The notes: generated by a model from the letters alone, not told the origin. A stretch of DNA of 23,936 nt from CAZPKH01 sp964407165 (GCA_964407165.1 CAYOUJ010000035.1:1-23936); one strand, 5' to 3'. Shown: positions 14,781 to 22,231, numbered from the stretch's first letter. Numbers and translations are program-made.

Positions 14781-15763
14781 GTGTTTTCGGTTTGGTTGTG
14801 ATGATTGTTTATGATAGTTTGAGTTTCGTCAAGCAGTCGGTCAAGTTCCTCCCACGTCTGTGCGCGCAGCAAGGCTATGCGCATGGGGCGAAAATTCGGG
14901 ATGCCCTTGAACAGGGGGGAAGCAGCAATGTGACGGCGTATGTGGAGGATGCCTCGGTATTCGTCGATGCGGTCGATGCTCTCTCGTATCTGGCGTCGCA
15001 TCACCTCCATCATCTCCCCGCTCCCGGGGGCCACCCCTCCCTTTAGCTCGCGGAATATCCAGGGGGCGCCGATAGTGGCGCGGCCGACCATCACGCCGTC
15101 CACGCCGTAACGGTCGAAAGCCTCCTCGACCTGTGCGCGGGTGTCGATGTCGCCGTTGCCGATAACCGGGATATGCAGGCGGGGGTTAGCCTTGACGGCG
15201 CCTATCATCTGCCAGTCGGCTTCGCCGGTGTACATCTGGCTGCGTGTGCGTCCGTGCACTGTCAGGGCCTGTATGCCACAGTCCTGCAGCTGCTCGGCCA
15301 GGTCGACAATTATCTTGCTGTTATGGTCCCAGCCCAGGCGTGTCTTGACGGTGACGGGGAGCTTGACAGCATCGACCACGGCGTGGGTGATGGCGAGCAT
15401 CTTGGGGATGTCGCGGAGCATGCCGGCGCCTGCGCCCTTGCCGGCAACCTTCTTGACGGGACAGCCGAAGTTGAGGTCGATGATGTCAGGAGCGGCCTCC
15501 TCGACCATGCGTGCAGCCTCGACCATCGGCTCGACTTCGCGACCGTAAATCTGTATGGCCGTGGGACGCTCGGCAGGATTGATGGTCAGCTTGCGGGTGG
15601 TAGAAGCTATGGAGCGCACCAAGGCGTCGGCCGACACAAACTCCGTGTAAGTCATGTCGGCCCCGTATTCGCGGCAGATCAGTCGGAACGACACGTCGGT
15701 GACGTCCTCCATCGGCGCGAGCATCACGGGGCGCTCGCCAAGGTCTATGCTCCCTATCTTCAT
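14777..15763 (-). CDS. dusB: tRNA-dihydrouridine synthase (DusB-type)
   Basis: Flavoenzyme that reduces uridine to dihydrouridine in the D-loop of tRNA. The protein is 328 aa. FMN-barrel motifs include MLAPMEDVTD at the start, YTEFVSADAL, QIYG, and IIDLNFGCPVKKV with the catalytic C101. The later blocks VTVKTRLGW, LTVHGRTRSQMYTG and VIGNGDI also match Dus enzymes. The start MKIGSIDLG is the family's usual N-terminus. The promoter's -7 element ends only 7 bp before the ATG, so the message should be leaderless or nearly so. The gene is divergent from pyrK and heads the dusB-DUF2807-flippase group. Confidence 0.96.
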   Translation of the reverse strand: MKIGSIDLGERPVMLAPMEDVTDVSFRLICREYGADMTYTEFVSADALVRSIASTTRKLTINPAERPTAIQIYGREVEPMVEAARMVEEAAPDIIDLNFGCPVKKVAGKGAGAGMLRDIPKMLAITHAVVDAVKLPVTVKTRLGWDHNSKIIVDLAEQLQDCGIQALTVHGRTRSQMYTGEADWQMIGAVKANPRLHIPVIGNGDIDTRAQVEEAFDRYGVDGVMVGRATIGAPWIFRELKGGVAPGSGEMMEVMRRQIRESIDRIDEYRGILHIRRHIAASPLFKGIPNFRPMRIALLRAQTWEELDRLLDETQTIINNHHNQTENT

Positions 15764-15770
15764 ACGAGTG

Positions 15771-15778
15771 CAAAGTTA
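15771..15778 (-). promoter_or_regulatory. -7 promoter element for dusB, implying a leaderless mRNA
   Basis: Minus strand TAACTTTG matches TAnnTTTG. Only CACTCGT separates it from the dusB ATG. No well-placed TTTG is seen at the -33 distance, so the upstream element is weak or absent. Confidence 0.6.
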
Positions 15779-15805
15779 CGAAATTTCCCACATATTTTAT
15801 AAGCC

Positions 15806-15838
15806 TGTTGCAAAAATGACCAAAAAACATTACCTTTG
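15806..15838 (+). promoter_or_regulatory. Bacteroidota-type promoter for pyrK-pyrD
   Basis: TACCTTTG at 15831-15838 with TGTTG at 15806-15810, exactly 20 bp apart. The predicted transcription start is near 15844, which rules out the ATG at 15836 and leaves a leader of about a dozen bases before the ATG at 15857. Confidence 0.8.
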
Positions 15839-15856
15839 TACGCACATTTATTGCTT

Positions 15857-16615
15857 ATGAAACGCCAACTACTCTATACGGTGCGCACAGTCGACCATCC
15901 GTCGACCAATTACGCACTGCTCAAGCTCGTCACCGAGGAGGCCATGCCTGAGTGTCAGGCCGGCCAGTTCGTGCAAGTGCTCACGCGGGCGCAGGATGTG
16001 ATGCTACGCCGCCCCATATCCATCTGCAAGTCAGACTCCGCAAAGGGTGAACTATGGTTGTTGGTGCGCGACGCCGGCCGCGGCACCCACCGGCTGTGTG
16101 AACTTAAGGAGGGGGACACCCTTGACGTGATAATACCACTCGGCAACGGCTGGTCAGCCCCCACCGCTCAAGGAAGAGTGCTGCTGGTGGGCGGCGGCGT
16201 GGGCGTGGCCCCTCTGCTGAAACTCGGCATTGATCTGAAGGCGGCGGGCATCACGCCGGAGTATGTCATCGGTGCGCGTTCTAAAACCGACCTGCTGCTT
16301 ATTGACGAGTTTGCAAAGCTCGGGCCGGTAAACATCTCCACTGACGACGGGTCGTATGGCACCCCGGGACTGGTGACACAAAACCCGTCTTTCGACACCC
16401 CGTTCAGCCAAGTATACTGCTGCGGCCCCAAGCCGATGATGATGGCCGTGGGGCGACTCGCGCAAGAGCGCGGGGCGGCATGCCAGGTGTCGCTCGAAAA
16501 CATGATGGCGTGCGGCCTGGGCGCCTGCCTGTGCTGCGTGGAGAAAACCAAGTGGGGCAACCAGTGCGTTTGCACCTCCGGCCCCGTGTTTGACATCAAC
16601 TTCCTCAACTGGTAA
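15857..16615 (+). CDS. pyrK: Dihydroorotate dehydrogenase electron-transfer subunit
   Basis: Passes electrons from PyrD via FAD and a 2Fe-2S cluster to NAD+. The protein is 252 aa from the ATG at 15857, a normal PyrK size. FAD-binding RRPIS lies at residues 51-55. The NAD(P)-domain turn is LLVGGGVGVAPL and the substrate-side signature is YCCGPKPMM. The cluster ligands are C219, C224, C227 and C239 in the pattern C-x4-C-x2-C-x11-C, followed by the family's GPVF. The pyrD start follows 5 bp after the stop, so the two subunits are co-transcribed. Confidence 0.97.
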   Translation: MKRQLLYTVRTVDHPSTNYALLKLVTEEAMPECQAGQFVQVLTRAQDVMLRRPISICKSDSAKGELWLLVRDAGRGTHRLCELKEGDTLDVIIPLGNGWSAPTAQGRVLLVGGGVGVAPLLKLGIDLKAAGITPEYVIGARSKTDLLLIDEFAKLGPVNISTDDGSYGTPGLVTQNPSFDTPFSQVYCCGPKPMMMAVGRLAQERGAACQVSLENMMACGLGACLCCVEKTKWGNQCVCTSGPVFDINFLNW

Positions 16616-16620
16616 CGATT

Positions 16621-17526
16621 ATGACCAATCTCAAAGTCAACATAGGCTCGCTGCAGCTGGCCAATCCGGTGATGACGGCCTCCGGCACATTCGGCTTCGG
16701 CACCGAGTTTGCCGACTTCGTGGATCTCGACGCCATCGGAGCCTACATAGTCAAGGGCACCACTCTCGAGCCCCGCGAAGGCAACGACTACCCGCGTATG
16801 TGCGAGACACCGTCGGGGATGCTCAACGCCGTGGGTTTGCAAAACAAGGGGGTTGACCACTTCGCAAAATATATCTATCCTGACCTGACCGGCTATCGGT
16901 CGGAACTGATAGTCAACGTGTCAGGGGCTCGCGTGGCCGACTATGTGGCCGTAGCCGAGAGGCTTGCGCCGCTTGAGAAGGTGTCGGCCATCGAGGTCAA
17001 TATCTCATGCCCCAACGTCAAGCAAGGGGGCATGGCCTTCGGCACCACCACCGACGGCGCGGCCGAGGTGACACGGGCCATACGGCGCGCGTGGCCGCGG
17101 ACGCTGATAGTGAAGCTGTCGCCTAACGTGACTTCCATCGCCGACATCGCGCGGGCCGTGGAGGGTGAGGGCGCTGACGCAGTGTCGCTGATCAACACCT
17201 TGTTGGGCATGAGCATCGATGTGGAGCGGAGACGCCCGAAGCTATCGACCGTGACGGGTGGCCTTTCCGGGCCTGCCGTGCGGCCTGTGGCCGTGCGAAT
17301 GGTCTGGCAGACAGCGCACGCCGTGAGCATACCGGTTATAGGGCTCGGGGGCATCACCTGCGCCTCTGATGCATTGGAGTTTATGATGGCGGGCGCTACA
17401 GCCGTTCAGGTTGGCACATGGAACTTCGTCGAGCCATCTGCCACGATGCAGGTGCTCCGCGGCATCGAGGATTATTGCGAGTGCCACTCCATCACCGACA
17501 TCCACCAGATTATCGGAATTATCTAA
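16621..17526 (+). CDS. pyrD: Dihydroorotate dehydrogenase, catalytic subunit (class 1B)
   Basis: Oxidises dihydroorotate to orotate in pyrimidine synthesis, with FMN bound in a TIM barrel. The protein is 301 aa. The N-terminal LANPVMTASGTFGFG, the GLQNKG block and VNISCPNV with the catalytic base C130 identify the Cys-using class 1 enzyme. The adjacent pyrK makes it the NAD-dependent type 1B heterotetramer. It ends with the FMN-phosphate motifs GLGGI and MAGATAVQVGT. It is cytoplasmic and shares the pyrK promoter. Confidence 0.98.
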   Translation: MTNLKVNIGSLQLANPVMTASGTFGFGTEFADFVDLDAIGAYIVKGTTLEPREGNDYPRMCETPSGMLNAVGLQNKGVDHFAKYIYPDLTGYRSELIVNVSGARVADYVAVAERLAPLEKVSAIEVNISCPNVKQGGMAFGTTTDGAAEVTRAIRRAWPRTLIVKLSPNVTSIADIARAVEGEGADAVSLINTLLGMSIDVERRRPKLSTVTGGLSGPAVRPVAVRMVWQTAHAVSIPVIGLGGITCASDALEFMMAGATAVQVGTWNFVEPSATMQVLRGIEDYCECHSITDIHQIIGII

Positions 17527-17558
17527 AAGCCAAACACCTATAATTCATTTTACTAACC

Positions 17559-19028
17559 ATGAAACGCTTTGCATTCATTCTATCCGCCGTGATAGGCCTG
17601 GCCCTCCAGGCATCGGCCATGGGGGAGCAGCTCTCCCCTACCGGCCTGTTCGGCAAGATCAGTTACTTCACGTGCCCCGCCCAGGGGGAGACGCGCTTCC
17701 CCGTGGTGCTCGTGGAGTTTCAGGATGTGAAGTTCGCCGACAGCATCAGCGCTGTCATCGAGCACTTCGAGGGACACTTCAACGGCGCCGGCTACACCGG
17801 CTACGGTGCCACGGGCAGCGTCCGCGAGTACTTCACCCACGCCTCCGACGGCCGGTTCACCCCCGTGTTTGACTTCTACGGGTGCGTCACCCTAACCAAC
17901 GACCGCTCCTACTACGGCGCCAACAACACGGGCGGCGTCGACAAGAACAACGGCGACATGATCATCGAGGCCATCACGGCGATGGCCGACAAGATCGACT
18001 TCTCGAAGTATGACTCCAACGGCGACAAGTCGGTCGACGCGGTGATACTCATCTACGCCGGCAACGACGAATATACCGGCGGGACCGACGCGCCGCTGCC
18101 CAAGTCGTATATCCTGCAGTATGACAAGTACAACGACAGGCAGTATTCCTCGAAGGGCATGGCCGTCACCGACGGCTATTACGTCAACGCCTACACAATA
18201 ATAAATGAGTTGTCGGACGGAGTGTACGACGGACTTGGCACGTTCGTGCACGAGTTCATGCACGGCCTCGGCCTGGCCGACGTGTACAACACCTACGAGA
18301 CGGGCGCGGCCTACACACCGCGCTACTATGATGTGATGGACGTAGGCATCTACAACAACGACTCGCGCACCCCGCCGACCACCTCTACCTTCGAGCGCTT
18401 CTCACTTGGATGGTTTGAGCCGGAAATTATCGACGAGAGCTGCGAGATAACGCTGCTGCCGCTGTCGCAGAAGGCCAACGGTTACGCCATACCGGTGAGC
18501 GACACGGAGATATTCTTCTTCGAGGCACGCGACCGGGTGGGATGGGACGCGTACCTGCCGGGTGAGGGGATGTTAGTTTGGCACATCGCCTACAAGCAGG
18601 CGACGTGGTACACCAACACGGCCAACCGCAACGGCACCAACCAGCTCATCGACCTGATCGAGGCCGGCGGCTTCTACACCTCGCGCACCGACAGCATGGC
18701 CACGTATCCGTTCCCGGGCACCCTTGGCGTCACGACCTACACGCCGGTGGCCAAGTCGGGCGAGGCTCTCCCCTACACGTTCTCCAACATCACGCGCCAT
18801 GACGACGGATCGGTGACAGCAACGGTCACCTATACCTCCTCGGCTCCGCTGGTGACGGCCGACGAGTGCACATACTACGTTAACGGACGCACTCTCACCG
18901 TCAGCCGCGAGGCAAGGGTGTATGACCTGACGGGGCGGTGTATGGCATCTGGCTTCGAGACGGTTACGCTGCCGGCCGGTATATATATACTCACCACACC
19001 CAAGGCGCACAAGATTATCATCCGATAA
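17559..19028 (+). CDS. Secreted M6-type metalloprotease with a T9SS-like C-terminal sorting tail
   Basis: A 489-aa protein with a signal peptide (MKRFAFILSAVIGLALQASA, cleaved before MGEQ). The catalytic zinc motif is HEFMHGLGLAD (H231, E232, H235, D241), of the HExxHGxGLxD form used by M6 (immune inhibitor A-like) proteases, with a downstream YYDVMDVG turn matching the family's Met segment. A beta-sandwich region follows. The last about 40 residues (ARVYDLTGRCMASGFETVTL through PAGIYIL to KIIIR) match the type A sorting domain of the Por/type IX secretion system, suggesting export across the outer membrane; that needs a T9SS elsewhere in the genome. The 32-bp spacer after pyrD has no TAnnTTTG promoter. 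Substrate unknown. Confidence 0.88.
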   Translation: MKRFAFILSAVIGLALQASAMGEQLSPTGLFGKISYFTCPAQGETRFPVVLVEFQDVKFADSISAVIEHFEGHFNGAGYTGYGATGSVREYFTHASDGRFTPVFDFYGCVTLTNDRSYYGANNTGGVDKNNGDMIIEAITAMADKIDFSKYDSNGDKSVDAVILIYAGNDEYTGGTDAPLPKSYILQYDKYNDRQYSSKGMAVTDGYYVNAYTIINELSDGVYDGLGTFVHEFMHGLGLADVYNTYETGAAYTPRYYDVMDVGIYNNDSRTPPTTSTFERFSLGWFEPEIIDESCEITLLPLSQKANGYAIPVSDTEIFFFEARDRVGWDAYLPGEGMLVWHIAYKQATWYTNTANRNGTNQLIDLIEAGGFYTSRTDSMATYPFPGTLGVTTYTPVAKSGEALPYTFSNITRHDDGSVTATVTYTSSAPLVTADECTYYVNGRTLTVSREARVYDLTGRCMASGFETVTLPAGIYILTTPKAHKIIIR

Positions 19029-19032
19029 GCAC

Positions 19033-19117
19033 CGAACTACGAACTACGAGCTACGAACTATCTCTCAAAGCAGCTTGTAGTTCGTAGCTCGTAGTTTGTA
19101 GTTTGTAGTTCGTAGTT
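19033..19117. repeat. Inverted heptamer arrays forming a long hairpin after the metalloprotease gene
   Basis: The left arm is four 7-bp units (CGAACTA, CGAACTA, CGAGCTA, CGAACTA; 19033-19060). The right arm is six (TGTAGTT, CGTAGCT, CGTAGTT, TGTAGTT, TGTAGTT, CGTAGTT; 19076-19117). Segments 19044-19060 and 19078-19094 pair perfectly over 17 bp, and in RNA the stem extends to about 28 bp with two G-U pairs and a 17-nt loop. It may act as a transcript-end stabiliser or a terminator without a T run. It belongs to the same family as 6213-6251. Confidence 0.88.
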
Positions 19118-19163
19118 CGTTATTTGCCGTTTTTGGAAAAATTTGGCGAAATATTCACGAAAA

Positions 19164-19195
19164 TTTGTCCGTTTAGTCTAAAAGTTGTACCTTTG
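19164..19195 (+). promoter_or_regulatory. Bacteroidota-type promoter for the FadL-like gene
   Basis: TTTG at 19164-19167 and TACCTTTG at 19188-19195, 20 bp apart, are both perfect. The start would be near 19202. The 46-nt leader contains the short hairpin GGCCGGTAGGCC. The position excludes the ATG at 19185 as a start. Confidence 0.88.
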
Positions 19196-19247
19196 CAGCC
19201 GTCTAACAGCAGCGGCCGGTAGGCCACCTGCACATACAGTTTTGTTT

Positions 19248-20594
19248 ATGAAGAGATTAACTCTGGCTGCGACAGCCATCGTCGTCGCCCTGGCCGCGCA
19301 GGCCGAAGGCTACCAAGTCAACTCACTCTCAGCCCGCCAGAACGGCATGGGCCACACCGGCACCGCCATGCACCTGGGCGCCGAAAGCATGTTCTTCAAC
19401 CCCGGCGGACTGGGCTTCCTCGACAAGTCGGTAGACATCACCGGCTCGTTCACCGCTATCTTCTCAGAGTGCACGGCCAAAACGGCGTCTGCCAACTACA
19501 CCACCGACTCCGACGCCGCCACCCCCATCAACGCCATGCTCGGCTTCAGCGTATATGACAACCTCAAGTTCGGCGTCGCCTTCTACACCCCCTACGGCAG
19601 CTGCATCAACTGGGGTGACAGCTGGCCCGGCGCAATGCTCACCCAGAGCGTCAAGCTGCAGATGTTCACCGTGCAACCGACCGTCGCGTGGAAGATACTC
19701 CCCAACCTGTCCGTCGGCGCCGGCCTGACCATCAACTGGGCCACCGTAGACCTCAACAAGGCGCTCATCATGGGCCAGAGCGTCAACACTGCCCTGGAGT
19801 CTGCCGGATTCCCCGCCATGTTCGGCGACAACGCACTCGCCTCGGTCAACCTCACCGGTAGCGCACGCCCCCGCTGCGGCATCAACGTCGGCATTATGTG
19901 GGACATCAACAAGCAGTGGACCGTGGGATTCAACTACCGCTCCGAGGTCACCATGCGCGTAAAGGCTGGCACAGCGTCGCTGAGCACCGCTCCTGACTTT
20001 GAGAAACTCGCTCAGCTCGCCTCAGCATATCCGCAATTTGCCTCCATCAACATGCTCAACCAAATTGACAAGGCCAGCTTTGCCGCTGAGATGCCGATGA
20101 CCGCTGTCTACCGCCTGGGCGTGGCTTACAAGCCTATCGAGAAGCTTACCCTGGCCTTCGACGCACAGCTGACCGCCTGGAACAGCTACAAGCAGCTCGA
20201 CATAGAGTTTGCCGGCACGCCCGCCAACAGCTTCGACCAGCACATTGAGAAAAATTACAAGAACGCCGCCCTGTTCAGCATCGGCGCCGAGTACAAGCTG
20301 ACGCACCGCTTCGACGTGCGCTGCGGCCTGATGATCGACACTACCCCCTGCAACAAAGACTATTACAACCCCGAGACCCCTGGCATGACCAAGATAGAGC
20401 CTTCCGTCGGCCTCACCTTCAAGCCTATAGAGAACCTGTCGATCAACGCCTCCTTCCTCTACGTCAAGGGCCTTGGCGCCGACAGCCGCAAGTGCACCTA
20501 CACCGACATGGTGACGCAGCAGCCCGTCACCTTCGAGGCTGACTACACGCTGCATGCCGTCGCCCCCTCCATTGGCGTGAGCTACTCGTTCTAA
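19248..20594 (+). CDS. OmpP1/FadL-family outer-membrane transport protein
   Basis: A 448-aa protein with a signal peptide (MKRLTLAATAIVVALAAQA, then EGYQ). The mature N-terminus QVNSLSARQNGMGHTGTAMHLGAESMFFNPGGLGFL is the FadL hatch-domain pattern (the NPA/NPG box). The rest is a long series of amphipathic strands such as FGVAFYTPYGSCINWGD and TVGFNYRSEVTMRVKAG, ending GVSYSF with the terminal aromatic residue expected for an outer-membrane barrel. FadL proteins let hydrophobic compounds such as long-chain fatty acids through the outer membrane; the substrate here is unknown. Its neighbour is a choloylglycine-hydrolase-type enzyme. A shared role in bile-acid or acyl-amide use is conceivable but speculative. 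Confidence 0.92.
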   Translation: MKRLTLAATAIVVALAAQAEGYQVNSLSARQNGMGHTGTAMHLGAESMFFNPGGLGFLDKSVDITGSFTAIFSECTAKTASANYTTDSDAATPINAMLGFSVYDNLKFGVAFYTPYGSCINWGDSWPGAMLTQSVKLQMFTVQPTVAWKILPNLSVGAGLTINWATVDLNKALIMGQSVNTALESAGFPAMFGDNALASVNLTGSARPRCGINVGIMWDINKQWTVGFNYRSEVTMRVKAGTASLSTAPDFEKLAQLASAYPQFASINMLNQIDKASFAAEMPMTAVYRLGVAYKPIEKLTLAFDAQLTAWNSYKQLDIEFAGTPANSFDQHIEKNYKNAALFSIGAEYKLTHRFDVRCGLMIDTTPCNKDYYNPETPGMTKIEPSVGLTFKPIENLSINASFLYVKGLGADSRKCTYTDMVTQQPVTFEADYTLHAVAPSIGVSYSF

Positions 20595-20612
20595 GCCAAC
20601 ACGCCTTACAAG

Positions 20613-20656
20613 AAGGGTCTTTAACCGGCTAATCGGATAACCGGCTAAAGGCCCTT
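20613..20656 (+). terminator. Hairpin terminator after the FadL-like gene, containing the second copy of the TTAACCGG palindrome
   Basis: AAGGG at 20613-20617 pairs with CCCTT at 20652-20656, and the enclosed bases 20619-20650 form a near-palindrome of octamers (TTAACCGG, CTAATCGG, ATAACCGG, CTAAAGGC). A TTGTTGTTTG stretch follows. The inner 32 bp match 2183-2214 at 28 positions. Where the two copies differ, base changes partly keep pairing. Confidence 0.75.
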
Positions 20657-20744
20657 GTTGTTTGCCGGAGCTAAACATTTGGGGGCGCGCGGTTGTTGTT
20701 TAGGTAAAGATTATCCTACCAACCATCAAGTTTACGCCAAGCAA

Positions 20745-21794
20745 ATGAAACCGCTATCCTCCTTAATCGCCGCCGCGACGGTCGCCGCCGCCACTATTGG
20801 CTACGAGCCGGCGGACGCATGCACACGCATAGTGTATCGAGGCACCGACAACCTGTATATAATAGGGCGCTCGCTCGACTGGAAAACCCCCATACCCACA
20901 AACGTTTACGTATATCCCCGCGGGATGCATAAAGTCGGCGCTCCCGGCCCCGGTGCCATCGAGTGGACCTCGAAATACGGCGCAGTATACGCCGTTAGCT
21001 ACGACGCCGGCGTCAGCGAGGGGATGAACGAGCGGGGCCTCAGCGTCAACGGGCTCTTCTGCAAGGGCACAACGTACACCAACAACACCAACGACGGCCG
21101 CGCACCCATCTCCCTGGCGATGTTTCCGGCGTGGATACTCGATATGTGCGAGACGACGCAAGATGTCGAGAACCTGCTGGCTGGCCAGAACTTCTCGCTC
21201 TACGGTGCCAGCTTCGACGGTGGCACCGCCACCACACTCCACTGGGGTGTGACCGACCGCTCGGGCCGTACCATAATCATCGAGTTTCAGAATGGTGTGA
21301 TGAACATCTACACCGACGTCACCCTTCCGTGCATGACTAACGACCCTGACTGGCCCTCCATGAAGGCCATCGTGAAATATTGGGAGAACATCGGCGGCCA
21401 GAAAGCTCTGCCGGGCAGCGTGAGCAGCCCTGACCGCTGCGTCCGCGGCAACTACTTCGCACAGCATGTGCAGGCCGTCGGTGACGCCGACGAGGGTGCA
21501 AGCATCTGCCGCACGGTGCTTAACACCTGCTGCGTCCCCTACACATATAATACAAGCACTGACGGCGAGCCTAACGTGTCTATGACACAGTGGCGCTCCT
21601 TTAGCAATCTGCGCGACCTGCGCTATTACTTCGAGACGGCGACGTCTAACGGGCTGTGGTACGTCGACCTCAACCACTGCCTGATGACTCCCGGCTCGCC
21701 CGTGCTCAAGATAGTCCCGACCGACAACCTCAACCTCGTGGGCGACGCCACGGGCCACTTCAAGACTGCAAAACCATTTACCCCAATGTATTGA
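20745..21794 (+). CDS. Choloylglycine hydrolase / linear amide C-N hydrolase family enzyme
   Basis: A 349-aa Ntn hydrolase with a signal peptide (about 1-25, MKPLSSLIAA... ending ADA) whose cleavage would expose C26, the family's N-terminal nucleophile. Residues at the same offsets as in bile salt hydrolases are present: R42 and D45 in GRSLDWK (matching R18 and D21 when Cys is 2), Asn in SVNGLF, Asn in MTNDPDW, and Arg in SPDRCVRGNYF. The family covers bile salt hydrolases and penicillin V acylases. The overall pattern (RGTDNLYIIGRSLDWK, YVYPRGM, WTSKYGAVYAV) recalls the bile salt hydrolases of gut Bacteroides, so bile-salt deconjugation in the periplasm is plausible but not proven. I choose ATG 20745 because the upstream 30 codons would displace the signal peptide. 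Confidence 0.9.
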   Translation: MKPLSSLIAAATVAAATIGYEPADACTRIVYRGTDNLYIIGRSLDWKTPIPTNVYVYPRGMHKVGAPGPGAIEWTSKYGAVYAVSYDAGVSEGMNERGLSVNGLFCKGTTYTNNTNDGRAPISLAMFPAWILDMCETTQDVENLLAGQNFSLYGASFDGGTATTLHWGVTDRSGRTIIIEFQNGVMNIYTDVTLPCMTNDPDWPSMKAIVKYWENIGGQKALPGSVSSPDRCVRGNYFAQHVQAVGDADEGASICRTVLNTCCVPYTYNTSTDGEPNVSMTQWRSFSNLRDLRYYFETATSNGLWYVDLNHCLMTPGSPVLKIVPTDNLNLVGDATGHFKTAKPFTPMY

Positions 21795-21838
21795 CATACT
21801 AACCCTTTACCGGCAGACACCACCGTTGATGGTGCACC

Positions 21839-21873
21839 GTCGCCCCGAGACGCTTATAGCATCTCGGGGCGAC
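21839..21873 (+). terminator. GC-rich hairpin after the choloylglycine hydrolase gene
   Basis: A 12-bp perfect stem (GTCGCCCCGAGA at 21839-21850, TCTCGGGGCGAC at 21862-21873) is extended inward by GCT/AGC across one mismatch. No proper T run follows (CTGTTGTCTC), so termination may be partial or the hairpin may protect the 3' end. Confidence 0.7.
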
Positions 21874-21921
21874 CTGTTGTCTCACACAGAAACTATGGAA
21901 GAGGGTGTCTTTACCTGAAAA

Positions 21922-21944
21922 AAGTTGACTCTCAAGAGCAACTT
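21922..21944 (+). promoter_or_regulatory. Inverted repeat directly before the HTH ORF start
   Basis: AAGTTG, A, CTCT, CA, AGAG, CAACTT: a 10-bp stem with one bulged A and a 2-nt turn. It ends one base before the ATG at 21946, so in RNA it would cover the ribosome landing site. Possible roles are translation control or an element-end structure. Confidence 0.55.
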
Positions 21945-21945
21945 T

Positions 21946-22149
21946 ATGAAGCTAAAACAGACTTATCAAACCACCAAGCAAAAGTTATTGCTTGAGAAAG
22001 TGCTCGCTTCTTACGTCCAAGGAGCAGCTCCGAGCGCTTTTACGAAAAAATTCGGCCTTTCCCGCTCCACTGTTTATCGCTGGATTGCTACCTTTGCAGC
22101 CGAGAATCAATCAACCCATAATCCGGCAAGATGTCTACGTAACAGATAA
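21946..22149 (+). CDS. Short helix-turn-helix protein, transposase OrfA-like
   Basis: From ATG 21946 the frame encodes 67 aa: MKLKQTYQTTKQKLLLEKVL, then an HTH of the homeodomain-like/resolvase type (GAAPSAFTKKFGLSRSTVYRWIATF, about residues 27-51) and a short polar end NPARCLRNR. Such HTH starts occur at the front of transposase OrfA proteins. The protein lacks the leucine zipper and length of a complete OrfA, so it may be a truncated remnant or a free-standing small DNA-binding protein. It sits 100 bp upstream of a transposase of a different type. Start 21925 (MTLKSNF) is less likely since it lies in the inverted repeat. Confidence 0.6.
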   Translation: MKLKQTYQTTKQKLLLEKVLASYVQGAAPSAFTKKFGLSRSTVYRWIATFAAENQSTHNPARCLRNR

Positions 22150-22151
22150 AT

Positions 22152-22191
22152 CGACTTGGCAATTTTTTTTGCCAAGTCGTTGATTTTTTAG
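22152..22191 (+). terminator. Hairpin terminator between the HTH ORF and the transposase
   Basis: An 11-bp perfect stem (CGACTTGGCAA at 22152-22162, TTGCCAAGTCG at 22169-22179) with a T-only loop is followed by TTGATTTTTTA. It starts 3 bp after the HTH stop and would shield the transposase from upstream transcription. Confidence 0.75.
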
Positions 22192-22199
22192 CCAAAAAA

Positions 22200-22231
22200 T
22201 TTGGCGGTATCGAAATTTGGTCGTACCTTTG
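22200..22231 (+). promoter_or_regulatory. Bacteroidota-type promoter for the transposase
   Basis: TTTG at 22200-22203 and TACCTTTG at 22224-22231 are 20 bp apart. The predicted start near 22238 excludes the ATG at 22217 and supports ATG 22250, leaving a leader of about 12 nt. Confidence 0.85.

Noticed and set aside
19185..19247. Upstream ATG of the FadL-like gene
   Set aside because: It overlaps the TACCTTTG promoter element and would place 21 residues before a clear signal peptide.
22088..22095. TACCTTTG inside the HTH ORF as a promoter
   Set aside because: It lies in coding sequence without a TTTG at the right distance; a better promoter exists at 22200-22231.
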